A program made the translations under genes and the position numbers. Below the pieces are notes generated by a model. The model saw only the letters and a list, made by a program, of their open reading frames with translations, made no database searches and was not told the DNA's origin. From the NCBI RefSeq assembly GCF_005222695.1, contig NZ_STGG01000013.1, positions 62,001 through 126,000 on the forward strand: DNA of 64,000 nt, in the 5' to 3' direction. The stretch is from Massilia sp. HP4. Its GTDB lineage: Bacteria; Pseudomonadota; Gammaproteobacteria; Burkholderiales; Burkholderiaceae_D. Of the stretch, positions 24,879-34,359 are shown one piece after another; within the stretch, counting starts at the first letter, position 1, and each line of letters starts with the position of its first letter.

Positions 24879-25588
24879 ATATGCTCCCGCAAGGTGGTGC
24901 GCAGGCGCGCGACGGCCTGGGTGTGCAGCTGCGACACCCGCGATTCAGAAACGCCCATGACGGCGCCGATTTCCTTCAGGTTCAACTCTTCTTCGTAGTA
25001 CAGGCCCATCAAGAGCTTCTCGCGCGGCGGCAGGTTGTCGATGGCCTCGATCACCGCATGGCGGAAGTCGGTTTCCATCAGGCCGCGCAGCGGATCGCTG
25101 TCGTCCACCGCATAGCGGTCGAGGAAATTACCGTCGCCATCGTCGTCGCGAAAATCTTCGTAATACACCAGCTGGTGGCCGCCCGAGTCGGCCAGGATGT
25201 CCTGGTAATCCTCGAGCGAGAGCTTGAGCGATTTCGCCACTTCGGATTCGCTCGGCGGCCGGCCCAGGCGCTGCTGCAGCTCGTGCATCGCGCTCTCGAC
25301 CTTGCGCATGTTCTGGCGCGTGCTTCGGGGCATCCAGTCGCTGCTGCGCAATTCGTCCAGCATGGCGCCGCGGATGCGCAGCACCGCATAGGTCTCGAAC
25401 TGCGCGCCGTGGTTGTCTTCGTAGCGGTTGATCGCATCCAGCAGGCCGATCATGCCAGCTTGCACCAGGTCATCCACTTCCACCGAAGGCGGCAGCTTGG
25501 CCTTCATGTGGTGGGCAAGACGCTTTACCAACGGCATATGCTCCGTCAGCAAAGAATTCTTGTCCGCTTTCCCTTTGACCGTGTACAT
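24860..25588 (-). CDS. fliA: Flagellar RNA polymerase sigma factor FliA (sigma-28)
   Basis: FliA directs RNA polymerase to late flagellar and chemotaxis promoters. The 242-residue protein has region 2 (HMPLVKRLAHHMKAKLPPSV, VDDLVQAGMIGLLDAINRYE, FETYAVLRIRGAMLDELR), region 3, and region 4 (LPPREKLLMGLYYEEELNLK, then EIGAVMGVSESRVSQLHTQA). These match group-3 sigma factors in order and length. It is preceded by flhG (50-base gap) and overlaps motC. Its target promoter type and its antagonist FlgM are both found at 1189-1579. Confidence 0.96.
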   Translation of the reverse strand: MYTVKGKADKNSLLTEHMPLVKRLAHHMKAKLPPSVEVDDLVQAGMIGLLDAINRYEDNHGAQFETYAVLRIRGAMLDELRSSDWMPRSTRQNMRKVESAMHELQQRLGRPPSESEVAKSLKLSLEDYQDILADSGGHQLVYYEDFRDDDGDGNFLDRYAVDDSDPLRGLMETDFRHAVIEAIDNLPPREKLLMGLYYEEELNLKEIGAVMGVSESRVSQLHTQAVARLRTTLREHIWTGPA

Positions 25589-25638
25589 GCTGGTGTGAGT
25601 CTTTTCTCTGTGCGTGTGCTATGTGTTGCCGTTGTCGA

Positions 25639-26460
25639 TCAAGAACCGAAGTGGGCCGCGCTCCCCTGCTGGCCGAACTGCGGCATGGCGTGCAGCGCGA
25701 ACTTGCCTGCCAGCTGGCGAAACGCCACCGAGGCGCCGGCCAGCGGGAAGGCGTCGACCACGGCCCGGCCCAGGCGCGCGGCCCGGTGCAGGTATTCGTC
25801 GGCCGGCACCGAGCCCATGAAACTGAGCTTGACGGCAAGGTAGCGTGTTGCTGCTGCTGACATATTATCGTATACCACCTTGGCCTCTGCCTCTGTCGCA
25901 CCGGTAACGAGGATGCCGAAGGGGCGCCGCCCCAGGTGCATCGACAGCCGCTTGATCAGGGAATACGCATTGGTGATCGAGGTCGCGCCCGTCGAGACCT
26001 GCACCACGATCTCGGAACCGGCCATCGCGGCCAGCGGGAACTCGCCGTCCGGGCCGAGTTCGGCGTCGACGATCACGATGCCCGCCTGGGTGGCCAGCAC
26101 ATCGAAGGTATTGCCAAGGCGGCGCGCATCGGCGGCCGTTTCGGGCGACCCCATCGGTACCACCGAGAAGCCCTGCGGCGCCGGGCGGATCACCTGGTTC
26201 AGCGCGCTTTCCTGGCGCGCCACCTGCAGCAGCGAGGCGCTGCGGTTCATGCCGAGGCGGCGCGCGACGCCGTATTCCACTTCGCAGGCATCGACGATCA
26301 GCACGTCGTTGCCGGCCTGGGCCAGCGAGGCGCCCAGGTTGACCAGCATGGCGCCCTTGTCGTCCTCGGGCGTGGCGGAAAGAAACGTGACCACGCGCGG
26401 ACGCGGGCCTTGCAGCATGCGGCGCAGGCCTTCGGCCTGGTCGAAATCGAAACTAGCCAA
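25639..26460 (-). CDS. flhG: MinD-like flagellar number regulator FlhG/FleN, atypical P-loop
   Basis: FlhG is a ParA/MinD-family ATPase that sets flagellar number together with the GTPase FlhF. The 273-residue protein has a MinD-like layout: VVTFLSATPEDDKGAM...LVNLGASLAQAGNDVLIVDA, then VIVDAELGPDGEFPLAAM and FGILVTGATEAEAK. The nucleotide-binding loop is degenerate: the normal KGGVGKT is replaced by TPEDDKGAM, so the GK[TS] signature is absent. The N-terminal DQAEGLRRML segment, used by FlhG to stimulate FlhF, is kept. It overlaps flhF by eight bases. It may bind nucleotide weakly or only act through contacts with FlhF. Confidence 0.88.
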   Translation of the reverse strand: MASFDFDQAEGLRRMLQGPRPRVVTFLSATPEDDKGAMLVNLGASLAQAGNDVLIVDACEVEYGVARRLGMNRSASLLQVARQESALNQVIRPAPQGFSVVPMGSPETAADARRLGNTFDVLATQAGIVIVDAELGPDGEFPLAAMAGSEIVVQVSTGATSITNAYSLIKRLSMHLGRRPFGILVTGATEAEAKVVYDNMSAAATRYLAVKLSFMGSVPADEYLHRAARLGRAVVDAFPLAGASVAFRQLAGKFALHAMPQFGQQGSAAHFGS

Positions 26461-27847
26461 GGTTCACCTCGCGGGCGCCGGTGGCGTGGGCTGCCTCGCC
26501 GGCTGCAGCCATCATCAGCGGCAGGTCGGCTTCATTCATAGCGTTGGCGCGGTTGCGGAAGGCGCGGTCCACCAGCAGGTTGCGGTCGGCCACGTGCAGG
26601 TCTTCCGGCACGCGCTGGCCGTTCGAGATGTAGTGCAGGTTCAGCTTCTGGCGGATCACGATGTCGAGCACGCCGCCAATCGACGCGGCTTCGTCCATCT
26701 TGGTCATGATGGCGCCGTGCAGGCCGCTGCCTTGATAGGCGCGCACCACTTCGTTCAGCGTCTCGTTGGTCGAGGTCGAGTTCAGGCACAGCAGGCGCTT
26801 GACGTCGGCGCCCGAGCCGGACAGCATCGCGACCTGCTCGGCCACCATGTGGTCGCGCTGCGACATGCCGATGGTGTCGATCAGCACGGTGTGCTTGTTG
26901 CGCAGCTCCTTGAGGGCGATGCGCAGGTCGGCTTCGTCCTTCACCGAGTGCACCATCACGCCCAGGATCTTGCCGTAGATGCGCAGTTGCTCGTGGCCGC
27001 CGATACGATAGGCATCGGTGGTGATCAGGGCCAGCTTGTCCGGGCCGTGGCGCATCACGCAGCGCGCGGCCAGCTTGGCGGTGGTGGTGGTCTTGCCGAC
27101 GCCGGTCGGGCCGACCAGGGCGTACACGCCGCCCTGCTCCAGCAGCGCGTCTTCGCTGCCGATGGTGGTCAGGTTACGGGCCAGCACGGTCTTTACCCAG
27201 CGCATGGCGTCAACGGAATTTTTCGTCGCCGGCATTTTTTCGAGCAGGTAGCGCGCCAGGGTGGCCGAGAAACCGGCGGCCAGCATCTCGCGCAGCACGG
27301 CGGCCTTTTGCGGCTCGCGCTGGGCGGTGGCGTTCCACGACAGCTCGGCCAGCTGGGTTTCCATCAGGCCGCGCATGGCGCGGATCTCGTTCATCATGCC
27401 GCTCATTTCGGCGGCGGCCGATTCCTTGGCCTGGGCGATGGCGGCGCTCATCATCGAGGTCATGGCGGTCATGTCGATGGTCGGCTCCGGGGCCGGGGCG
27501 CGGCGCTCGGCGTAGGTCGGGGCAGGTTCGGCGTAGGCGGCTGCGGCGGCAGCGGCCGGTGCACTGAAGGCCGGTGCGGCGGCTGGCGCGGCATCCTGCA
27601 GGCGGCGCGACAAGAACGGCGCCGGGGCCGGCGTGTCGAGGTGCTGCAGCTGCGGCGCCGGCTGGGCCATTTCCGAATCGGCGGCCGGGGCGGCCAGCGA
27701 GGCCACGTCATCGTTGTCCAGCGCCAGGATCTCGACCTGGCCGTCGACTGGACGGTTGGAGAGGATGACGGCATCCGGCCCAAGGGCTTCGCGCACCTTG
27801 CGCAATGCGTCCCGGGAAGTTGCTGCCGTAAATTTCTTAACCTTCAT
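26453..27847 (-). CDS. flhF: Flagellar positioning SRP-type GTPase FlhF
   Basis: FlhF is a relative of the signal-recognition-particle GTPases that marks the site of the new flagellum. The 464-residue protein has the N-terminal FlhF signature MKVKKFTAATSRDALRKV, then an Ala/Pro-rich low-complexity linker (about 65-140). A helical N domain is followed by the G domain: GPTGVGKTTTTAKLAAR near 244, TTDAYRIGGHEQL, LIDTIGMSQRD, and TKMDEAASIGGVLD. All GTP-binding motifs look intact. It lies after a 325-base gap from flhA and overlaps flhG, so it could also have its own promoter. Confidence 0.95.
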   Translation of the reverse strand: MKVKKFTAATSRDALRKVREALGPDAVILSNRPVDGQVEILALDNDDVASLAAPAADSEMAQPAPQLQHLDTPAPAPFLSRRLQDAAPAAAPAFSAPAAAAAAAYAEPAPTYAERRAPAPEPTIDMTAMTSMMSAAIAQAKESAAAEMSGMMNEIRAMRGLMETQLAELSWNATAQREPQKAAVLREMLAAGFSATLARYLLEKMPATKNSVDAMRWVKTVLARNLTTIGSEDALLEQGGVYALVGPTGVGKTTTTAKLAARCVMRHGPDKLALITTDAYRIGGHEQLRIYGKILGVMVHSVKDEADLRIALKELRNKHTVLIDTIGMSQRDHMVAEQVAMLSGSGADVKRLLCLNSTSTNETLNEVVRAYQGSGLHGAIMTKMDEAASIGGVLDIVIRQKLNLHYISNGQRVPEDLHVADRNLLVDRAFRNRANAMNEADLPLMMAAAGEAAHATGAREVNLG

Positions 27848-28172
27848 CTGGTTCTCCGCGCTTCAATCTGGTTCTGCATGACGGGCACGATGCCTGTCGA
27901 TAGGAAGCATTATTGACGATGCCCTCAGGAAACCATCAAGGGAAAAGGAAGGGGAAAAGGGTCTATTTCGCCGAAATCAGTAAAAGCGAAACTCTTTAAC
28001 TGAATGACAAGGAATTTCTGGGACGACGCGTGGAGGACGCGCGTAGGCGGAGGCTTGGCAGTCCATGCATCCGCATCGAGAGTGCGTTATGGCGGTGTCT
28101 GCCTGAACGCGTGGACGGCTGAGCCGTCCACCCTACCCGACCAGCGGGCGCTTGCACGCCAGGAGACCAGGA
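27848..28172. other. Intergenic region inside the flagellar operon, 325 bp
   Basis: flhA and flhF are usually close together, but here they are 325 bases apart. The gap contains one palindromic repeat (28111-28136) and purine-rich or AT-rich stretches near 27940-28010. No gene is supported. An extra promoter for flhF is possible but no clear hexamers were found. Confidence 0.5.
28111..28136. repeat. Intergenic palindromic repeat, short copy
   Basis: GTGGACGGC (28111-28119) and GCCGTCCAC (28123-28131) are a perfect 9-bp inverted repeat around TGA, followed by CCTAC. The same arms, with a CGA centre, are found at 18659-18679. Confidence 0.65.
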
Positions 28173-30287
28173 TTACATCGGCACACCCACCAGGCTGGTC
28201 ACCCGAATCGTCTTAGTCTCCGGCACTTCCGCATGCGACAGCACCTTGAGCTGAGGCACGGCGCGGCGCAGGAAACGCGACAGCAGTACGCGCAGCGGTG
28301 CCGGCACCAGCAGCACCGGGGTGTGGCCCATCTGCTCCTGCTGGTTGGCCGAGTTGGCCGCCTGCTGGGCGATGGTGTCGGCCAGGCCCGGCTCGATGCC
28401 GGTGCCGTCGCCGCCGGCGCCCATCGCCTGCATCAGCAGTCGCTCGAGGCGGTTGTCCAGGGTCATCACCGACAGCTCGTTCTCGCCCGGGAACAGCTGC
28501 TGGACGATCGCGCGGCCCAGGGCCACGCGCACCACGGCGGTCAGTTCCGACGGATCCTGCGTCATGTTCGCGTGTTCCGACAGCGCCTCGATGATCGAGC
28601 GCATATCGCGGATGTGCACGCCTTCGACCAGCAGGTTCTGCAGCACTTTCTGCAGGGTCGACAGCGATACGACCTTCGGCACCAGGTCTTCGACCAGCTT
28701 CGGCGTTTCCTTGCCCATGTGGTCCAGCAGCGCCTGCACTTCCATGCGGCCCAGCAGTTCCGAGGCATGCAGCGTGATCAGGTGGTTCAGGTGGGTCGCG
28801 ACCACGGTGCCGGCGTCGACCACGGTATAGCCCATGCTCTGCGCTTCGTCGCGCAGGCCGGCTTCGATCCAGGTGGCCGGCAGGCCGAAGGCCGGATCGG
28901 TGGTCACCAGGCCCGGCAGCGTGCCGCTGGCCATGCCCGGATTGATCGCCAGGAACTGGCCGTTCATGGCTTCGCCACTGCCGACTTCGACGCCCTTGAG
29001 CGTGATGCGGTAGGCCGACGGTTTCAGTTCCAGGTTGTCGCGGATGTGCACCGGCGGCGCCAGGAAGCCCACTTCTTGCGCGAACTTCTTGCGGATGCCC
29101 TTGATGCGCTTGAGCAGCTCGCCGCCCTGGTTCTTGTCGACCAGCGGGATCAGGCGGTAGCCGACTTCCAGTCCCAGGGTGTCGACCGGCATCACATCTT
29201 GCCAGGTCGCTTCTTCGCTCTCGGCTGGCGCCTGCTTCGCGGCGGTGGCGTCGGCGGCGGCCGCGGCCTCGGCTTCTTCCTTGGCCGGGGCGCCCTTGCG
29301 GCGCTTCGAGATCATGTAGCCGGCGCCCGCCAGCGCAGCGGCCAGCAGCAGGAACACCAGGTTCGGCATGCCCGGGATCAGGCCCAGGCCACCGATGATG
29401 GCGGCCGTGATGTACATCGATTCGGGACGCGCCATCAGCTGGTTGGTCAGCTGCGAGCTGACGTCTTCGTCGTTGGCGACCCGCGACACGACCATACCGG
29501 CCGCGATCGAGATGATCAGCGAAGGAATCTGGGCCACCAGGCCGTCACCGATGGCCAGCAAGGTGTAGATCTTGGTTGCTTCGCCGACCGCCAGGTCGTG
29601 CATCACCACACCAACGATCAGGCCCGCGACCACGTTGATCACGGTAATCATGATGCCGGCGACGGCGTCGCCTTTCACGTATTTCGAGGCGCCGTCCATG
29701 GCGCCGTAGAATTCGGCTTCTTGCGCGACTTCCTGGCGGCGCTTGCGGGCGTCGGCTTCGCCGATCAGGCCGGCGTTCAGGTCGGCATCGATCGCCATCT
29801 GTTTGCCAGGCATTGCGTCCAGGGCGAAGCGTGCGCCAACCTCGGCGATACGACCGGCGCCCTTGGTCACGACCGAGAAGTTGATGATGGTGAGGATGAT
29901 GAAGACGACGATACCGACGGTGTAGTTACCGCCGATCAGGAAGTGGCCGAAGGCCTCGACCACCTTGCCGGCGGCTGCGGAGCCGGTGTGGCCTTCGGTC
30001 AACACAATGCGAGTGGAAGCCACATTAAGCGCCAGGCGCAACATCGTGGAAACCAGCAGGATGGCCGGGAAGGCCAGGAAGTCGAGCGGCTTGACCGTGT
30101 ACAGCGCGGTCAGCAGCACGATGATCGACAGCGCGATATTGAAACTGAAAAATACGTCCAGCACGAACGCCGGCAGCGGCAGGATCATCATCGCCAACAG
30201 CATGATGATCAGGATCGGCGCCGCCGCCTTGCTGCCTTGTGCACCAAGGCCGCTCATCCAGGCTGGCAGTTTCATGCTGTTGGTCAT
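28173..30287 (-). CDS. flhA: Flagellar type III export protein FlhA
   Basis: FlhA is the main gate protein of the flagellar export apparatus, in the inner membrane. The 704-residue protein has eight N-terminal membrane spans over about 300 residues, including ILLVSTMLRLALNVASTRIV and the FHIPEP-type region KGAGRIAEVGARFALDAMPG, QMAIDADLNAG. A charged linker follows (about 325-370), then the cytoplasmic domain, with VGYRLIPLVDKNQGGELL and TVVDAGTVVATHLNHLI. Length is normal for FlhA. It starts 20 bases after flhB with a GGAG ribosome site. Confidence 0.97.
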   Translation of the reverse strand: MTNSMKLPAWMSGLGAQGSKAAAPILIIMLLAMMILPLPAFVLDVFFSFNIALSIIVLLTALYTVKPLDFLAFPAILLVSTMLRLALNVASTRIVLTEGHTGSAAAGKVVEAFGHFLIGGNYTVGIVVFIILTIINFSVVTKGAGRIAEVGARFALDAMPGKQMAIDADLNAGLIGEADARKRRQEVAQEAEFYGAMDGASKYVKGDAVAGIMITVINVVAGLIVGVVMHDLAVGEATKIYTLLAIGDGLVAQIPSLIISIAAGMVVSRVANDEDVSSQLTNQLMARPESMYITAAIIGGLGLIPGMPNLVFLLLAAALAGAGYMISKRRKGAPAKEEAEAAAAADATAAKQAPAESEEATWQDVMPVDTLGLEVGYRLIPLVDKNQGGELLKRIKGIRKKFAQEVGFLAPPVHIRDNLELKPSAYRITLKGVEVGSGEAMNGQFLAINPGMASGTLPGLVTTDPAFGLPATWIEAGLRDEAQSMGYTVVDAGTVVATHLNHLITLHASELLGRMEVQALLDHMGKETPKLVEDLVPKVVSLSTLQKVLQNLLVEGVHIRDMRSIIEALSEHANMTQDPSELTAVVRVALGRAIVQQLFPGENELSVMTLDNRLERLLMQAMGAGGDGTGIEPGLADTIAQQAANSANQQEQMGHTPVLLVPAPLRVLLSRFLRRAVPQLKVLSHAEVPETKTIRVTSLVGVPM

Positions 30288-30307
30288 TCATTCACTCCGT
30301 GTTCAGT

Positions 30308-31483
30308 TCAATTCGGTCCCCCTGGCTGGGGCGGCGCTTGCTGCTGCGACGCCGGGTTCAGCGGGTCCATCTCGTCAGGCACTTTCAACTTCGTCGGGCG
30401 ATCCGGGTAGTCCCCTTCGCCCTTCTTGTACGCGCGCAGCTGGTAGACATAGGCCAGCACTTCCGCCACCGCCGAGTACAGCTTTTCCGGGATCTCGTCA
30501 TCGATATCGGTATGCTTGTACAGGGCGCGGGCCAGGGCCGGGGCTTCCATCAGCATGACCTTGTGTTCCTGGCCCAGCTCGCGGATCTTGGCCGCCACGT
30601 CGTCGATGCCCTTGGCCACCACCCGCGGCGCGCCCTTGCCATCTGTATACTTCAGCGCCACTGCATAATGGGTCGGGTTGGTTACGATCACATCAGCAGT
30701 AGGGACATTTTGCATCATCCGGCCCCGGGCCATTTCGCGCTGCATCTGGCGAATCTTCCCCTTAATCTGAGGATTGCCGTCCGATTCCTTGGATTCCTGG
30801 ATCATTTCCTGGCGCGTCATTTTCAATTTGTCTTTCCAATGCCACAACTGATAAGGACCGTCGATCAGGGCGATGAAGCCCAGTGCGCCGACCATGAACA
30901 GGAAGGATTTGCCGATCATCTCGCCGACGTGGGCGCTGCTTTCGTTGAGCGGCTCGACCGCCAGGCCCAGCATCGCCTCCTTCTGGCCGCTGACCACGAT
31001 ATAGGCCACCACGCCCACCACGAGGGTCTTGGCGATCGCCTTGACCAGCTCGACCAGTGCATTCTTCGAGAACATATTGCCAATGCCCTTGATCGGGTTC
31101 AGCTTTCCGAAGTTGGGCATGAAGACCTTGGACGAGAACAGCCAGCCGCCGATCAGGAGCGGCGAGACCAGGGCAATGACCATGATGGCGCCCGCGATCG
31201 GCAGGCAGGCCAGCAGCACGCCGACCAGGTCGTTCAGGATGCGCTCGAAGAGGATGTTGGGATTGAAGACCTGTTCGCGGTCGAGCGTCAGGCCTGACTT
31301 GAGCGCCAGGCTGAGTTTTCCGACAAGCATGCCGCCAAACGCCCACAGGCAGGCGCCGGCGGTCATCAGGACCGTGAAGGTGGCCAGTTCGCGCGATCTG
31401 GGAACGTCGCCTTCCTCGCGCGCCTTCTCGATCTTCCGGGGCGATGCGTCTTCTGTCTTCTCTGCGTCGCTATCTTCCGACAT
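30308..31483 (-). CDS. flhB: Flagellar export switch protein FlhB
   Basis: FlhB controls the change from rod/hook to filament export. The 391-residue protein begins with the cytoplasmic signature EKTEDASPRKIEKAREEGDV, then four membrane spans. The C-terminal domain contains the self-cleavage site TNPTHYAVALKY near residue 270, where the Asn-Pro bond is cut. The tail after residue 365 is Pro/Gln-rich. It is the first gene of the operon on the minus strand, with GGAG before the ATG. The 126-base gap upstream should hold its promoter. Confidence 0.96.
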   Translation of the reverse strand: MSEDSDAEKTEDASPRKIEKAREEGDVPRSRELATFTVLMTAGACLWAFGGMLVGKLSLALKSGLTLDREQVFNPNILFERILNDLVGVLLACLPIAGAIMVIALVSPLLIGGWLFSSKVFMPNFGKLNPIKGIGNMFSKNALVELVKAIAKTLVVGVVAYIVVSGQKEAMLGLAVEPLNESSAHVGEMIGKSFLFMVGALGFIALIDGPYQLWHWKDKLKMTRQEMIQESKESDGNPQIKGKIRQMQREMARGRMMQNVPTADVIVTNPTHYAVALKYTDGKGAPRVVAKGIDDVAAKIRELGQEHKVMLMEAPALARALYKHTDIDDEIPEKLYSAVAEVLAYVYQLRAYKKGEGDYPDRPTKLKVPDEMDPLNPASQQQAPPQPGGPN

Positions 31484-31609
31484 GCCTACTCCGCCAAATC
31501 AATGTCACAAGCGCCTTTGTACCGCGCAAAAGAGATTATCGCCGGAATTTCCGTGCGGCTAGATCGAAAGCAGGAAGGAAAACCGGCCGCTGTTCTGCGA
31601 CCGGGAAGA

Positions 31610-32884
31610 TCACATGCGGCGGCGGACGAAGACCGGGGCCGGCTGTTCGCGGGCGAGGTCGGCCAGCGGCGCGGCCTGGTTGGCTGCGGCGGGCTTGGCG
31701 ACGCGGGCTGAAACGATGACCGGAGCGACCAGGGGCGAGACCACCGGCTTGGATGCCTTGGCGGCAACCACGGTGGCCGGCGCCAGCGGCGCGGTGACGA
31801 CCGGGCCATGGCGGCGGCGTGCGCGCCAGGCAGCCACCACCAGGCCGTACACGACCAGGTAGAGCGCGAAACTGGCCACCACGCCCTGCATCAGCACGTC
31901 GGGCGAGCCCGCATGGTTGACGGCCAGCACGGCCGGCACCAGGGCGATGCTCCAGGAGACCGGCGAGACGCAGGCATTGCGCAGCGGCGCCGGCAGCATG
32001 CGCAGGTAGCGCGCGGTGATCGCCGTCTTGACCAGGCTGTGCAGGTGCCAGCTGTCCGGATGGCCCGGATGGCGGCGGCACCACAGGCGGCGCATGATGG
32101 TGAAGACGGTTTCAAACACCGGATAGGCGCAGGCCAGCAGCGGCGCCCAGGCCGAGACCGACGGATTGCGGTAGACCAGCATCACCGACAGCCAGGCCAG
32201 CAGGAAGCCGAGCAGGTAGGCGCCGCCATCCCCAAGGAACAATTTACCAAATGGGAAATTGACGACGAAGAAGCCGGCGGTCACGGCGCAGATCACGAAG
32301 CACAATTGCGCCAGGTGGACGTCGCCAGCGCCCAGGGCGATCACGCCCAGGGTGGCCAGGCCGATCACGACCGTGCCGCTGGCCAGGCCGTTGAAACCGT
32401 CGATGATATTGACCGCATTGGCCACGCCGCCCACCGCGAAGGCGGTAAACAGCACCGAGAACGGCAGCCAGCCGAGCAGGCCGTCGATCAGCGCCAGGCC
32501 GGTGTACTGCAGGGTGACGCCGGTCAGGAACCAGCAGACCGCGCCGCTGGCCATGGTCGCCAGCAGGCGCGCCCGCACCGAGACGGTACGGGTCAGGTCT
32601 TCGGCCAGGCCGAACACGAAGGCCGGCAAGGCGGCCACCAGGACCGGCAGCAGCAATTCCTGCTGCGCTTGCGGCAAGACGCCCAACGCCATCCACAGGC
32701 CGATCATGATGGCGGCGCCGCCGATGCGCGGCGTGGGGGTGATATGGAACTTCTGCACACCGCGCGTCGCGTCAAGCGAATAGCGCCCGTGCCAGCGCGT
32801 GGTGAACACGAGCAGGAGCGAGCAGATCAGCGATGTGAGAAAGCCGATTTCGAGACCGGCCATGGGAAGGTTATTAATACTCAT
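31610..32884 (-). CDS. WecA/MraY-family undecaprenyl-phosphate sugar-phosphate transferase
   Basis: Family members start surface glycans by moving a sugar-1-phosphate onto undecaprenyl phosphate at the inner membrane. The 424-residue protein has about ten membrane spans and the family signatures: HITPTPRIGGAAIMIGLWMA near 47, NAVNIIDGFNGLASG near 156, LFLGDGGAYLLGFLLAW near 218, and the histidine loop HPDSWHLHSLV near 272. The last 70 residues are an Ala/Val/Pro-rich tail not typical for the family. It stands alone, but could begin the glycan made by the rml and glycosyltransferase genes at 6.9-18.4 kb. The sugar it uses is unknown. Confidence 0.88.
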   Translation of the reverse strand: MSINNLPMAGLEIGFLTSLICSLLLVFTTRWHGRYSLDATRGVQKFHITPTPRIGGAAIMIGLWMALGVLPQAQQELLLPVLVAALPAFVFGLAEDLTRTVSVRARLLATMASGAVCWFLTGVTLQYTGLALIDGLLGWLPFSVLFTAFAVGGVANAVNIIDGFNGLASGTVVIGLATLGVIALGAGDVHLAQLCFVICAVTAGFFVVNFPFGKLFLGDGGAYLLGFLLAWLSVMLVYRNPSVSAWAPLLACAYPVFETVFTIMRRLWCRRHPGHPDSWHLHSLVKTAITARYLRMLPAPLRNACVSPVSWSIALVPAVLAVNHAGSPDVLMQGVVASFALYLVVYGLVVAAWRARRRHGPVVTAPLAPATVVAAKASKPVVSPLVAPVIVSARVAKPAAANQAAPLADLAREQPAPVFVRRRM

Positions 32885-33156
32885 AGAACCACTTTGTTAA
32901 CTCGTCAATTCTATCGCATTTCTCGTTGATCATCCGGCAAACGTGCCTGGGCGGGGATTCTATCGTAATGTCACAAATGCTCTGTTCCGCAATGCAAGCC
33001 ATTGATTGTGCAAGAACAATTCGACGATTCTAGGGAGGTTGCGATCAGCCAATCAATCGCCCTGAAACTTCTCCTAATATTTCTCCACAATTTGTTACAC
33101 TTTTCCGCAGTGGAATTTGGATCGATTTATTTCCAGTTCACAAATAAGGTGGAGCC

Positions 33157-34359
33157 ATGGCAGAACATAATCGACAGCGCCAACCTTTCATTTTCGGCAT
33201 TGTTTTATGCCTGATAACTCTTTATTCCGAACCAGTCCGGTCCCAATCCTCGTCCGAATTACTCGAAGCCCGCGCCCGCCTGCTGGAAGCGGAAACCCGC
33301 CAGGCACTGGCCGAAGCCGAGCGCGCCGAGCTGCTGGCGCGCCTGCCGCCCACCCAGGCCAAGGCCCTGGCCGGCAACGTCGAGGCCGCCAAATTCGGCG
33401 CCGCCGGCTTGGCGCGCGCCTTCGACCTGGCCCTGGAACTGGCGGGCGAGGTCTGCGCCAGCCTGCCGCCAGGGCGCCGCGTCACCCTCTACGACCCGAT
33501 CGTCAGCCAGGGCGTGGTGGCAGCGCGCACCGTCGACGGCGCTCTCGGACGCACGGCGCAGGAGTTGGCCGAGCGTAATATCGAGCTGCAACGCTACATT
33601 AACGCGCATACCCCGGAATCGGCTGACCGCCGCGGCGTAATACCGCTCATCTGGCTCACGGCGCCCACGGTATTGCTGCGCGCCGGCGCCGACCTTGCCG
33701 GCGTGTTCAAGAGCGACGCCACCCTGACCGGCATCGCCTATGGCGACGGCGCGCGCGCCCTGTTCGCCAGCGCGCTGGCGCGCAGCTGCCCCGAGCGCCT
33801 GGCCGGCCTGAGCGGCGGCTATATGGGCGAACTCGACACCGCGCGCCATGCTTATCTGCTCGAGCGGGTCAGGCTGGTGGGCACGGAGCGCTCGGTGCTG
33901 GCCCAGCACGCCGCCCGGCTCGAGGTGCTGGCCGATGGCGCCAAGGGCGAGCTCAAGAAGGAATTGCAGGCCGTCGAGGCCGCCGCCAGGGCCCAGCTGA
34001 AGGCGGTCGACGCCTTCACCGAAGGGCTGCGCGCGGGCGAGGCCAGCGACAAGAGTCCCCTGTTCACCGCGGCGCGCTACCTCGGCCAGGCCGAGCGCAG
34101 CAGCGGCGCCCTGGTGCTGGACGTCGATCTGCGGCTGGAGGGCCTGAGCCTGGTGCGCGGCAACCTGTTCGGCGGCGAGCGCCTCGCCCTGTCCGGCGTG
34201 GCCTTTCTCTGGTACCGGTTGCATGAGCCGGATGGCCGGCTGCTGCGCGCCGATGCGCTGCGCCGGGTCAGCCGGCCGGTGGAGGTGGAGTTGCGTGGTG
34301 AGGGGGCAGATGGCGCATTCTGGCAGGTAGGGTCGGCGGGTTCGCCGCCGACGCGGTGA
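33157..34359 (+). CDS. Secreted helical protein, unknown function
   Basis: The 400-residue protein is not recognised. An N-terminal hydrophobic segment (FIFGIVLCLITLYSEPVRSQ) looks like a signal peptide. Residues 32-70 form a charged Ala/Glu/Leu helix likely to be a coiled coil (LLEARARLLEAETRQALAEA). A central globular part follows, then another Ala/Lys/Glu helical stretch (about 225-290), and a beta-rich end (LVLDVDLRLEGLSLVRG). The last 11 codons lie inside an intergenic repeat, so the natural C-terminus may have been changed by repeat insertion. A GGTGGAG ribosome site precedes the ATG. It is divergent from the WecA-like gene. Confidence 0.75.
   Translation: MAEHNRQRQPFIFGIVLCLITLYSEPVRSQSSSELLEARARLLEAETRQALAEAERAELLARLPPTQAKALAGNVEAAKFGAAGLARAFDLALELAGEVCASLPPGRRVTLYDPIVSQGVVAARTVDGALGRTAQELAERNIELQRYINAHTPESADRRGVIPLIWLTAPTVLLRAGADLAGVFKSDATLTGIAYGDGARALFASALARSCPERLAGLSGGYMGELDTARHAYLLERVRLVGTERSVLAQHAARLEVLADGAKGELKKELQAVEAAARAQLKAVDAFTEGLRAGEASDKSPLFTAARYLGQAERSSGALVLDVDLRLEGLSLVRGNLFGGERLALSGVAFLWYRLHEPDGRLLRADALRRVSRPVEVELRGEGADGAFWQVGSAGSPPTR

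Noticed and set aside
25880..27916. A 678-residue plus-strand frame opposite flhG and flhF
   Set aside because: Antisense shadow with Gly/His runs; no domain recognised.
28152..30410. A 752-residue plus-strand frame opposite flhA
   Set aside because: His/Gln/Arg-rich antisense translation without motifs; flhA on the other strand is certain.
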